NCBI GenBank assembly: GCA_001464765.1
Contig: LNDV01000024.1
Span: 1 to 64,000 of the forward strand
Direction of reading: 5' to 3'
DNA length: 64,000 nucleotides
Source: Betaproteobacteria bacterium Ga0077526
GTDB lineage: Bacteria; Pseudomonadota; Gammaproteobacteria; Burkholderiales; Ga0077523
Shown here: piece after piece, positions 1 to 8,514 of the stretch
How positions within the stretch are numbered: the first letter of the stretch is position 1
How the letters are laid out: each line of letters opens with the position of its first letter
The notes under the pieces: generated by a model
The model's database searches: none
Told to the model about the DNA's origin: nothing
What the model saw: only the letters and a program-made list of their open reading frames with translations
Program-made: the position numbers and the translations under genes

Positions 1-3000
1 CGCGGACGGTGACGATCCCGGCAGGCTGGGACGAGTGGACGGTTGATTTTCGGGCGACGGCCGACCGGATCCACGAAGCCGACGAGACGTTCGTGGTCCG
101 GCTGGTGAGTGCCGAGGGCGGGACGATCGGTGCCAACAGCTCGCGCATCATCACTATCACGAACGACGATCTCGGGACTTCGGACCTGTCGCTCGATTCG
201 CGCATCCTCGTCGGCGGCGAGATCGTCGGCGTCGACGAATTCGGTTCACCCGCAGGCACGGACTACACGCTGCGGCTCACCGTGGCGAACGCGGCAGGTG
301 CAGCGCTCTCCGCGGATGCACGCGTGCGCATTACGTTCCCCGATGCCGCGATCGATATCCGCGGGCTGCTGCCCGAGGACGCCGACGTGGTGGTCGACGA
401 CGTCTCCACCACCGGGATGCGCACCCTCTGGTGGCAGGTGGGTGCTCTCGGTCCCGGCGCCTCGGCGGACCTCGATCTCCAACTGACCTCACTGCGACCC
501 GAGGAAGTGTCACTCCTCGCGGAGATCGTGGAGAGCACGGCGCCCGATGCCGACAGCACGCCGGGCAACGGCGTGGGTGCGGTCGAGGACGATGCCCTCT
601 CGGTGGTCCTGTACGGCACCCCCGGCGCGCCGCCCGTCGTGCGCGCCGACAGCTTCACCGTGGCCGAAGGTGGCACGCTCACGCTGCCGCCGAGCCTGGG
701 GCTGCTCGTCAATGACGACGTGCTTCGTGGCAGCACGATCACCGTGTCGGGCAGCCACCCGGGTGTCACGCTCAACGTCGCCGCCGACGGCGGCTTCACG
801 CTCGTGGCGCCGAGCGGCATCACGGCCACGTCGGTGTACACGTACAGCTACACGGTCACCGATATGTTCGGACAGACCAGCGCCCCGGCAACCATCAGCG
901 TGCAGGTGGAGGACCGGCCGAGCCCGATCGGGCAGTCCGACGCCTACGTCGTGGTTGAAGGCGAGACGCTGAACGTCTCCGCGCTGCTCGGCCTGCTCGC
1001 CAACGACGCGCCGGCGCCGGACACGCAGGTCGCAAGTCACGGCACGCCTGCGGTGGGCACGGTCACCGTCAACGCCGACGGCGCCTTCACCTTCGTGGCG
1101 CCGACCTCGGTGACCGAAGACACCTACGCCACCTTCGACTACGTGCTCGTGGATGCGCAGGGCCAGCGGTCGCTACCGATCCCCGTGACCGTGCTCGTCG
1201 CCAATCGCCAGTTGTTCGCCGACGTGTCGATCGAGGTCCTCCCCTCGCAATCGGTTTACGACTACGGCACGACGCAGCAGAGCGTCACGGTGCGCGTGCG
1301 CAACGACGGTCCGAGCGCGGTCGACGAGATGCGCGTGGCGTTCGGGTACCAGGATTTCTCGGTCGTGAGCGCCACCGCGGCCTCGGGCACGTTCGCATTC
1401 GACACCGGGACCGGATCGTGGACGGTGGGACCGCTGGCATCCGGCGCCACCGCCGATCTGGTGATCACGTCCGGCACCGCGGCGGGCGGCGTCACGCCGC
1501 GTCTCACGGCGGAGATCACGCGGGTGCGCCGAAGCGGGGAGATCGTGCTCGACCCCGACAGCACGGCCGGCAATGGAACCGGGCGGGGCGAGGATGACGA
1601 GGCGACGGGCACGTGGACGGTGAGCCTTCCGCAGGCGGATCTCGGTGTCGACGTGCGTGGCGGCGCGAGCCGCGTCATCGCCGGTCAGCGATTGGGCGTG
1701 GCTGTGGATGTTTCGAATTTCAGCGGACTGGCGGCGGACAACGTGATCGTGCAAGTGTCCCGAAGCGGCTATGGCGGGAGTGCATTCACGTTCAGCCCGT
1801 CCCTCGGCACCTACGATCCGGCCACCGGACTGTGGACGGTGGGGGCACTGGAGGCAGGGGGGCGCGCGACGCTGCAACTCTCGGGCACCAGCGGGACCGG
1901 GTTCGGGAACGTGAGCGCAGCGGTCCAGCCAGCGACGATGTCCGGCGTTGCGAACCAGGATCCCGACGGCAGCAATGATCGGGACAGCGTGACGTGGTCG
2001 GCGGATCCGGCGCGGGTGGATCTCGGTGTCGACGTGCGTGGCGGCGCGAGCCGCGTCATCGCCGGCCAGCGATTGACTGTGGATGTGGATGTCTCGAATG
2101 TCGGTAGCAGCGGGCTGACGACAGACAATGTGGTTGTGCAGGTCAACCGCAGCGGGTTCGGTGGGAGCACGTTCACGTTCAGCCCGTCGATCGGCACCTA
2201 CGATCCCGGCACCGGACTATGGACGGTCGGGACGCTGCGGTCAGGCGAGCAGGCCACGCTGCGCCTTTCGGGCGCCAGCGGGACTGGCCTTGGCAGTGTG
2301 AGCGCGAGCGTCCAGCCGGCGACCGTGTACGGTTTTGCGAACCGGGATCCCGACAGCAGCAACAACGACGACAGCGCGTCGTGGTCGGTCGATCCGGCGC
2401 GGGTGGATCTCGGTGTCGACGTGCGTGGCGGCGCGGGCCGCGTCATCGCCGGCCAGCGATTGAGCGTGGAGGTGGACGTCTCGAATACCGGTTCCGCCGG
2501 CCTGACCACCGACAACGTGGTCGTCCAGGTGAACCGCAGCGGCTTTGGCGGGGACTCGTTGACAGTCAGCCCGTCGGTCGGGACCTACGATCCCGTCACC
2601 GGAGCGTGGACGGTCGGGACACTGCGGCCGGGCGAGCGGGCCACGCTGCGCCTCTCGGGCGCCAGCGGGACCGGCTTTGGCAGTGTGAGCGCGAGCGTCC
2701 AGCCGGCGACCGTGTACGGTGTTGCGAACCGGGACCCCGACAGCACCAACAATGTGGACAGCACATCGTGGTCGGCCGATCCGGCGCGGGAAGACCTTCG
2801 CGTCGACGTGCGTCGCCTGTCGTCGACGGCGCCCCTGGTGGACGAGAACGTCGACGTGGAGGTGCTCGTCTCGAATACCGGTTCCGCCGGCCTGACCACG
2901 GACAACGTGGTCGTGCAGCTGTCTCGTACCAACTATCTGGCGACCACGCTCACACCGTCGATCGGCAGCTACGATGTGGCCACCGGACTGTGGACCATCG

Positions 3001-5927
3001 GGACACTGACGCCGGGCGCGCTCGCGACGCTGCGGCTGGCAGGCAGCAGTGCAAGCGCCGGGCCTGCGAATGTGGGCGGGAGTCTCGGGATCGCGACCGT
3101 GCTCGGATACAGCAACCGGGACCCCGTCGCCTCGAACAACGCGGATCTCGAATCCTGGTCGCTGCCCCTGCCGCCGCGCCCCTCGGGTCTCCCGGACGAC
3201 TACGCCACCGACGAAGGCGTGCCGTTGGTGGTGCCCGCAATGAGCGGCCTGCTTGTCAACGACGGCCAGTCGCGCTTCACGGTCGTCCACAGCGTCACGC
3301 AGCCCACGGTCGGAACGCTGACGTACGAGGCCGACGGCAGCTTCACGTACACACCGCCGCGGCACGTGGTGGGCGACCAGCGCGCCACGTTCGTCTACAC
3401 GCTGCGCGACGCGTCGGGTCAGCTCTCCGACCCGGTGGAGGTGGCGATCCTCGTGCGCGACGTGATCACATCAGCCGACCTGTCGCTGGCGATGCAGATG
3501 GTCGTGGGGGGCATGGTGCAGACCGGGACGGCATTCGGCTTCGATCCCGGCGAGCGCTTCACCGTGCGCCTCGTGGCGCGCAACGACGGTCCCGGCGATG
3601 CCGATGACGTGATCGTGCGCCTGCCGCTGCCGGAGGGCGACTTCGACATGCTGGGCACCCTGCCGGAAGACGCGGATCTGGTGCGCGACGCCAGCGGGTA
3701 TCTGTGGCACCTGGGCACGCTCGCGGAAGGCGACGAGTTCGCAGTGGACGTCGAATTGGGGGCAGTGCGTCGCGGCACGTTCGAGATGCGCGCGGAGATC
3801 GTGCAGTCCCACTCGCCCGACCCCGACAGCACGCCGGGCAACGGGGCAATCGAGGACGACGAGGCGGGCTTCACCGTCGAGGTGGAGAATGCGCCGCCCT
3901 TGGCCGTGGGCGACCGCTACGTGGCCGAGCCAGGCGCGGTGCTCGTGGTGAACGGGCCGGGCGTGCTCGGCAACGACACCGACGCCAACGGGGATGCGCT
4001 GATCCTCGACTTCGCTGCGCTGGACACCACCGGGCTCCAGGGCGATCTGCAGTTCGTCTCCGCCAATGGCGGCTTCCATTTCCGGCCGGCGGATGGCTTC
4101 ACGGGCACGACGAGTTTCATATACGGCGTCCGGGACGGGCTTGGGGCCCTGGCGCGCGGCACGGTCCACATCGACGTGGTACCGCGGCCGCTGGGTGTCA
4201 CGGCATTCACGCCGACCGTCAGCGGATTCCGCATGACCTTCGATCAGGCGATCGATCCTTCGACGCTTCAGCCATTTGGGGAAGCCGGCGGGCCCGCGGG
4301 CGCCGCCGATCTCGAACTCACGGGGGTCACGACGGGACGTGTCCGCGGCTCCGTCATCGTCGACCCCGACGGCCGTGGCTTGTCCTTCATCCGATCTGGT
4401 GGCGCGCTGGCGCCGGACGCCTACACGGTGACCTTGCGCGGCGACGTACTGGGCCTGCGCAGCGGGTTCGGCGGTCGGCTGGACGCCAACGGCGATGGCA
4501 CACCGGGAGACGACTTCACGGGGCGCTTCACGGTCGTTGCGCCCGAGGGCTCCACACTCAGCCTGCCCGATCTCGTAAGGGGTCCCGGGCAGACCGCCGT
4601 GTTGCCGCTGTCACTGACTCGGGCGGACGGCGTGACGGAACTCCAGTTCGATCTGCTCACCGCGGGAAGCGATCTGGACGTGACGGCCGTCGACTTCGGC
4701 AGCGGGGTCACCGGCAGCATCGCGCTGACCGCCATCCCGGACGGGCTGCGCATCACGGCCGTGTTCGACAAGCCGCTCGAGGCGGGCACCCAGACGCCGC
4801 TTACACTGGATATCGGGATGCTGACGCCGACGGCCTATGGCACGGCGCATCGCATCGCCTGGGGGGACATCACGCTGAAACGTGGCGTCACGGCTCCGGT
4901 CGAGACGGTCCGGGGTGACGAGGCCGTCCAGGTCTCGGCGTACTTCATGGACGCCAGCGGCAACGGCGCCTACAGCATGCTCGACGTGCAGCGGCTGCAG
5001 CGCGTGGTATCCGGGCAGGACAAGGCGCTGGCCGCCTATCCCCTCGTCGATCCGATGCTGATCGGCGACTTCACCGGCAACGGTCAGTTGACCACGCTCG
5101 ACCTCAATCGATTTCTGCAGTTCGTGCAAGGGCAGGTTAGGGCGGAGATCCCCGCGCTGCCCGCAGGCAGCCAGCCGCTGGCGTTTACCGGGCCGTCGCG
5201 AAGCGTTGCTCTGGGCGGCAGCCGCTCAGCCGCGGAGGGTACGATCGTCCGGGTACCGCTCACGATCGACGAGTCCGCCGGCGTCGAGAGCCTGACCGCG
5301 AAGCTCGTGTACGACGCGACCCGTCTGGAGTACCTCGGGGCCAAGCCCGGCGCAGACTTCCAGTACCGGCTGGTCCGGGAGCGGGCCGGGGAGATCATCG
5401 TGGATCTGGCAAGGCTGAATGCGCTCGGCACTGGGATCGGGGCACTGCTCGCGATCGACTTCCAGGTGAAGGCTGCTTCACCCGCAGGCGCAGCGCTCGT
5501 CGACTTGCAGTTGCTGAAGGTCAACGACGGGAAGCTCCCGCAGTCGTCCGTGAGTCAGGCAGGCGCCGACGGGACGGATGCGCAGATCACCGTCATCGCC
5601 CCGCCGCCGGCTCCGCCCGTGCTGCGTAACCCGTCCACCTCGGTTTCCGGGACATCACTTCCGAGCGCTGCCGTGCCGGTCACGGGACCTCTCGTCCTTC
5701 TGGGACCGATCGGGGCGGGGTCTGCCGCGCCAGCGCCGTCGCCGGGCGGTGATTCGGCCACGCCGTCGGCGCCGACGTCTGCGGATGACTGGCGAAAGGC
5801 CCCGTGGGCAAAGGACCTCACGCGTCGCCTCGCGCAATCGGTGCCGCCGACCGGCGGCGTGCCTTCGGTCGTCAACGGCAAGAGTTCCCTGCTCCGGTCG
5901 CTGCTCTCGGCGCTTCGGCAGGTGTGA
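1..5927 (+). CDS. Giant modular extracellular protein (5'-truncated)
   Basis: Reading is open from the window edge, so the true start lies upstream; the first in-frame start-like codon (GTG at 9) is inside a Calx-beta-type domain that ends in a 'TNDD' motif. About 1,970 residues are visible. Numbered from that GTG, the order is: Calx-beta end (1-55); DUF11-like (60-200); two cadherin-like/tandem-95-like domains (213-397); DUF11-like (400-540); four near-identical DUF11-like units (544-1055); another cadherin-like domain; DUF11-like (1156-1290); cadherin-like with 'NDTDANGD' (1295-1390); a Big/SbsA-like domain (about 1395-1500); cohesin-like (1518-1625); dockerin-like with two calcium loops (1645-1712); cohesin-like (1743-1860); then a Pro/Ser/Ala-rich tail. 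This suits a secreted or surface adhesin. The secretion route cannot be seen and no partner gene is adjacent. The architecture is inferred from motifs by eye. Confidence 0.85.
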   Translation, partial: RTVTIPAGWDEWTVDFRATADRIHEADETFVVRLVSAEGGTIGANSSRIITITNDDLGTSDLSLDSRILVGGEIVGVDEFGSPAGTDYTLRLTVANAAGAALSADARVRITFPDAAIDIRGLLPEDADVVVDDVSTTGMRTLWWQVGALGPGASADLDLQLTSLRPEEVSLLAEIVESTAPDADSTPGNGVGAVEDDALSVVLYGTPGAPPVVRADSFTVAEGGTLTLPPSLGLLVNDDVLRGSTITVSGSHPGVTLNVAADGGFTLVAPSGITATSVYTYSYTVTDMFGQTSAPATISVQVEDRPSPIGQSDAYVVVEGETLNVSALLGLLANDAPAPDTQVASHGTPAVGTVTVNADGAFTFVAPTSVTEDTYATFDYVLVDAQGQRSLPIPVTVLVANRQLFADVSIEVLPSQSVYDYGTTQQSVTVRVRNDGPSAVDEMRVAFGYQDFSVVSATAASGTFAFDTGTGSWTVGPLASGATADLVITSGTAAGGVTPRLTAEITRVRRSGEIVLDPDSTAGNGTGRGEDDEATGTWTVSLPQADLGVDVRGGASRVIAGQRLGVAVDVSNFSGLAADNVIVQVSRSGYGGSAFTFSPSLGTYDPATGLWTVGALEAGGRATLQLSGTSGTGFGNVSAAVQPATMSGVANQDPDGSNDRDSVTWSADPARVDLGVDVRGGASRVIAGQRLTVDVDVSNVGSSGLTTDNVVVQVNRSGFGGSTFTFSPSIGTYDPGTGLWTVGTLRSGEQATLRLSGASGTGLGSVSASVQPATVYGFANRDPDSSNNDDSASWSVDPARVDLGVDVRGGAGRVIAGQRLSVEVDVSNTGSAGLTTDNVVVQVNRSGFGGDSLTVSPSVGTYDPVTGAWTVGTLRPGERATLRLSGASGTGFGSVSASVQPATVYGVANRDPDSTNNVDSTSWSADPAREDLRVDVRRLSSTAPLVDENVDVEVLVSNTGSAGLTTDNVVVQLSRTNYLATTLTPSIGSYDVATGLWTIGTLTPGALATLRLAGSSASAGPANVGGSLGIATVLGYSNRDPVASNNADLESWSLPLPPRPSGLPDDYATDEGVPLVVPAMSGLLVNDGQSRFTVVHSVTQPTVGTLTYEADGSFTYTPPRHVVGDQRATFVYTLRDASGQLSDPVEVAILVRDVITSADLSLAMQMVVGGMVQTGTAFGFDPGERFTVRLVARNDGPGDADDVIVRLPLPEGDFDMLGTLPEDADLVRDASGYLWHLGTLAEGDEFAVDVELGAVRRGTFEMRAEIVQSHSPDPDSTPGNGAIEDDEAGFTVEVENAPPLAVGDRYVAEPGAVLVVNGPGVLGNDTDANGDALILDFAALDTTGLQGDLQFVSANGGFHFRPADGFTGTTSFIYGVRDGLGALARGTVHIDVVPRPLGVTAFTPTVSGFRMTFDQAIDPSTLQPFGEAGGPAGAADLELTGVTTGRVRGSVIVDPDGRGLSFIRSGGALAPDAYTVTLRGDVLGLRSGFGGRLDANGDGTPGDDFTGRFTVVAPEGSTLSLPDLVRGPGQTAVLPLSLTRADGVTELQFDLLTAGSDLDVTAVDFGSGVTGSIALTAIPDGLRITAVFDKPLEAGTQTPLTLDIGMLTPTAYGTAHRIAWGDITLKRGVTAPVETVRGDEAVQVSAYFMDASGNGAYSMLDVQRLQRVVSGQDKALAAYPLVDPMLIGDFTGNGQLTTLDLNRFLQFVQGQVRAEIPALPAGSQPLAFTGPSRSVALGGSRSAAEGTIVRVPLTIDESAGVESLTAKLVYDATRLEYLGAKPGADFQYRLVRERAGEIIVDLARLNALGTGIGALLAIDFQVKAASPAGAALVDLQLLKVNDGKLPQSSVSQAGADGTDAQITVIAPPPAPPVLRNPSTSVSGTSLPSAAVPVTGPLVLLGPIGAGSAAPAPSPGGDSATPSAPTSADDWRKAPWAKDLTRRLAQSVPPTGGVPSVVNGKSSLLRSLLSALRQV
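1638..3165 (+). repeat. Four tandem DUF11-like coding repeats, about 384 bp each
   Basis: Four units begin at 1638, 2019, 2406 and 2793, giving spacings of 381, 387 and 387 bp. Each encodes about 127-129 residues, opening with 'DLGVDVRGG' in the first three and closing near 'RDPDS.N..D..SWS'. Units 2 and 3 are the most alike at the DNA level; unit 4 ('DLRVDVRRL') is the most divergent. The pattern indicates recent intragenic duplication. Confidence 0.9.
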
Positions 5928-6387
5928 CAGTCGGGCAGGGTGACTCGAGGTTCTCGGCAAGCACCATGCGCGCTTGCACCCCGAGCCACAACGCTCCGCA
6001 TTGCAGCCCGTGACGCGTGCCGCGGTCATCGTGAGGTTTGCCTTCACGATCGTCTTGGAATGCTGAACTGTAGAGCATCGGCGCTGGTCTGATCAGGTTG
6101 TGAGCAACGGCGCTTGCGACCTCGTTCGTGATTCGGGAGGGAGTGCCGCTCGACCAACAGGAGGTCTTGCAGACTTTCAGCGCACCGGTCCAACTTTGAC
6201 GAGTAGCCGATGCATGGCCCGGAACGTGGCACTATGGCGAGCTATTCGTGATTCTGGCTTTGCTGCCTTGGTCTCGATATGTGTGCACGCAAGGTCGTCA
6301 TAGGTTGGAGGACGACTATCGACAAACCATCGTTCCGATCTCCGGCTCCGCGCTTGGTGCCGGACTGACGGTTCAGTGAAGAGAGAC
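5928..6387. other. Intergenic, no feature recognised
   Basis: This 460-bp gap separates the giant surface protein from the H-NS-family gene. I see no convincing reading frame, tRNA, strong hairpin or repeat. It presumably holds the promoter of the H-NS-family gene, but I could not pick clear -35 and -10 boxes. Confidence 0.4.
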
Positions 6388-6804
6388 ATGGCAAAGAAAC
6401 TCAACTACGCCGACTTGATGTCGGAGATCGACTTCCTCAAGGGTGCGCTTTCGAGTCTTCGTGAAGCGAGCAAGAAGTCCGCGCTGTTTGCGGTGGCGGC
6501 GGAGATTGTCGTCAATCGCTTTACGCTGGATGAAGTGAGCGATGCGGTCGGCTTGCTTTCGACGAGCGTGCCGCGGTCGACCGCGAAAGCCGGCAAGCGC
6601 CTCTCGGCGACGGTGACCGCATCGGCTGGACATCCGCTTGCAGGACGCAAGATACCGCCGAAGTTCAAGCATCCGAAAACATCCGAAACGTGGTCGGGTC
6701 GAGGTTCTGTCCCACGGTGGCTGCGTGAACTGGAAAAGTCCGGCGTTGACAGGGAATCCCTGCGCATTGGCCGGGCAGGTCGAGCACGGAAGGCCTCCGC
6801 CTGA
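6388..6804 (+). CDS. H-NS family DNA-binding protein
   Basis: A 138-residue basic nucleoid protein. The N-terminal half (about 1-60) is helical and should form the oligomerisation region. The C-terminal part (about 93-128) carries the H-NS-type AT-hook-like motif: 'KFKHPKTSE' followed by 'TWSGRGSVPRWL'. Proteins of this family silence AT-rich, often horizontally acquired DNA. The ATG at 6388 is chosen because a GAAGAGAG stretch lies just upstream; a GTG four codons earlier is possible. The gene stands alone. Its targets cannot be inferred here. Confidence 0.85.
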   Translation: MAKKLNYADLMSEIDFLKGALSSLREASKKSALFAVAAEIVVNRFTLDEVSDAVGLLSTSVPRSTAKAGKRLSATVTASAGHPLAGRKIPPKFKHPKTSETWSGRGSVPRWLRELEKSGVDRESLRIGRAGRARKASA

Positions 6805-7042
6805 GACACGGCGCCGGGGCGCACACCCGCTTCGGCAACGCTCGTTCACATCGCATTAGCCTGCCAGCCTCTGCGATGTGGAGCCTGAACATGACCTGCT
6901 TTTGGCTCGAATCCGTAGGGCATGCTCTTCGAGAATGCGATCGGCCACTGATTGGCGCAGCTTCGATTGACGATTCACGGCTTCGCGCACCGCCTGCTGC
7001 ATCCCCCGAACTCCTGCGGTCCTTCCGTGAAGCGAACTACCG

Positions 7043-8284
7043 CTACTTCGGTACTTCCATCTTGCAGGTCGTGGGCAGGGCCACGTCCTTCGCCTCGATA
7101 CGCACGTCGGTGCGCCAGCCGAAGCCCGTGCCCTCCGAATCGTACTTGACCGATCCGCCGCCCTTCGTGAACGTCGCAATGTACTGAGGCCCGATGAGCT
7201 GGTGATCGTCAGGTCGCATCCAGACCTCGCCCGTGTCACCCTGGAACTTCATGCCGTGCAGCGCCTTCGCCACCTTGACCGGGTCGGTGGAACGCGCCGT
7301 GTCGATGGCCTTCGCCAGCATGTCGATCGACAGCTTGGGCAGGTTGAGCCACATGTCTTCCTTGTAGCGCGCCTTGAAGGTGTTGGCGAACGCTTCGAGC
7401 TTGTTCTCCGCGATGTTCGGATGCCACGCCATCACCTGCCGGATGCGGTTCTCGCCAGACTTGCCGATGGAACTCGGAACCCCGGCATTGTTGGCATTCA
7501 ACGTGTAGTACACGACGTCCAGCCCGGCGTCCTTGCCGGCTTTCACCAGAAGTGACAGATCGGGTCCCCAGTTGCCGGTGATCACCGCATCCGCACCCGA
7601 AGCCTTGATCTTCGCGATGTAGGGCGCGAAGTCCTTCACCTTGCCGAGCGGATGCAGATCGTCCCCGACGACCTTGATGTCCGGTCGCTTGGCGGCGAGC
7701 ATTTCCTTGCCGGCGCGGCTGATGGCCTGGCCGAAGGCGTAGTCCTGGTTGATCAGATAGACCTTCGGCGTTCCCTTCAGCTTGACGAGGTAGTCCGTCA
7801 GCAGATTCACGCGCATGTCGGTGTGGGGCTCCCAGCGGAAATGCCAGAAGCTGCACTTCTCGTTGGTGAGTGGCGGGTCCTGGGCGGAGATGTTGAGCAG
7901 GATCACCGACTTTTCCGGATTGCGGCTGTTGTGCTTGTTGATCGCCTCGATCAGCGCGTGGGCGATGTGAGAGCCGGAGTACATCGAGACGAAGCGGATG
8001 TCGGAATCGATGATCTGCTTCAGGATCAGGACCGCTTCCTGCGGGCTGCTCTTGCTGTCGAAGTGGACGAGTTCGAACTTGTCACCGCCCAGCACGCCAC
8101 CGCGCGCGTTGAGCTCGTCCACCGAGGCCTGGAGCATCCGGCTCGCGCTCTCGCCGACCAGGGCGAACGGGCCGCTCAGCGGATCGATGTGCGCGACCTT
8201 GATCGTGGCCGCGGAGACGCCGGCTGAAGCCAGTTGGATGCCCAGGGCGAGCATCAGCCCACTGACGCGAAATGCGGTTTTCAT
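7043..8284 (-). CDS. ABC transporter substrate-binding protein, branched-chain amino acid type
   Basis: A 413-residue periplasmic binding protein of the LivJ/Peripla_BP_6 type. An N-terminal signal peptide (about 1-25, ending 'AGVSAA') is followed by the family opening 'IKVAHIDPLSGPFALVGE', and the body keeps the two-lobe pattern ('NQDYAFGQAISRAGKEML', 'ADAVITGNWGPDLSLLVKAG'). Such proteins bind amino acids, amides or small aromatic acids for a Liv-type permease. The ATG at 8284 follows a GGGGGGATCT ribosome site; an upstream GTG at 8329 would put extra residues before the signal peptide. No permease or ATPase gene is nearby, so this is an orphan binding protein and the ligand is unknown. Confidence 0.9.
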   Translation of the reverse strand: MKTAFRVSGLMLALGIQLASAGVSAATIKVAHIDPLSGPFALVGESASRMLQASVDELNARGGVLGGDKFELVHFDSKSSPQEAVLILKQIIDSDIRFVSMYSGSHIAHALIEAINKHNSRNPEKSVILLNISAQDPPLTNEKCSFWHFRWEPHTDMRVNLLTDYLVKLKGTPKVYLINQDYAFGQAISRAGKEMLAAKRPDIKVVGDDLHPLGKVKDFAPYIAKIKASGADAVITGNWGPDLSLLVKAGKDAGLDVVYYTLNANNAGVPSSIGKSGENRIRQVMAWHPNIAENKLEAFANTFKARYKEDMWLNLPKLSIDMLAKAIDTARSTDPVKVAKALHGMKFQGDTGEVWMRPDDHQLIGPQYIATFTKGGGSVKYDSEGTGFGWRTDVRIEAKDVALPTTCKMEVPK

Positions 8285-8514
8285 GATGAGATCCCCCCGG
8301 CGTTGCGCGCCGTTGTGTTCGAGGACCACACTTTAGCGGGTTGCCTCACCGGACGGAAATCCGTGCGGTAACACGGGAGGCCACGATGCTGTCGTGCGGT
8401 CAGGACGATGGCTGCGGCTAGAGTTCGACGGCCATTCCGCGCCAGGGAGAACGCCGACGCGACGGCGCCACTCGAGGAAGCGGGGGCCAGCGTCCCCATC
8501 CTCTCGGCGTCGCC

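Noticed and set aside
1638..3165. Regular repeats considered as a CRISPR array
   Set aside because: The period of about 384 bp and unbroken coding frame show protein-domain repeats, not short repeats with unique spacers. No cas genes are present.
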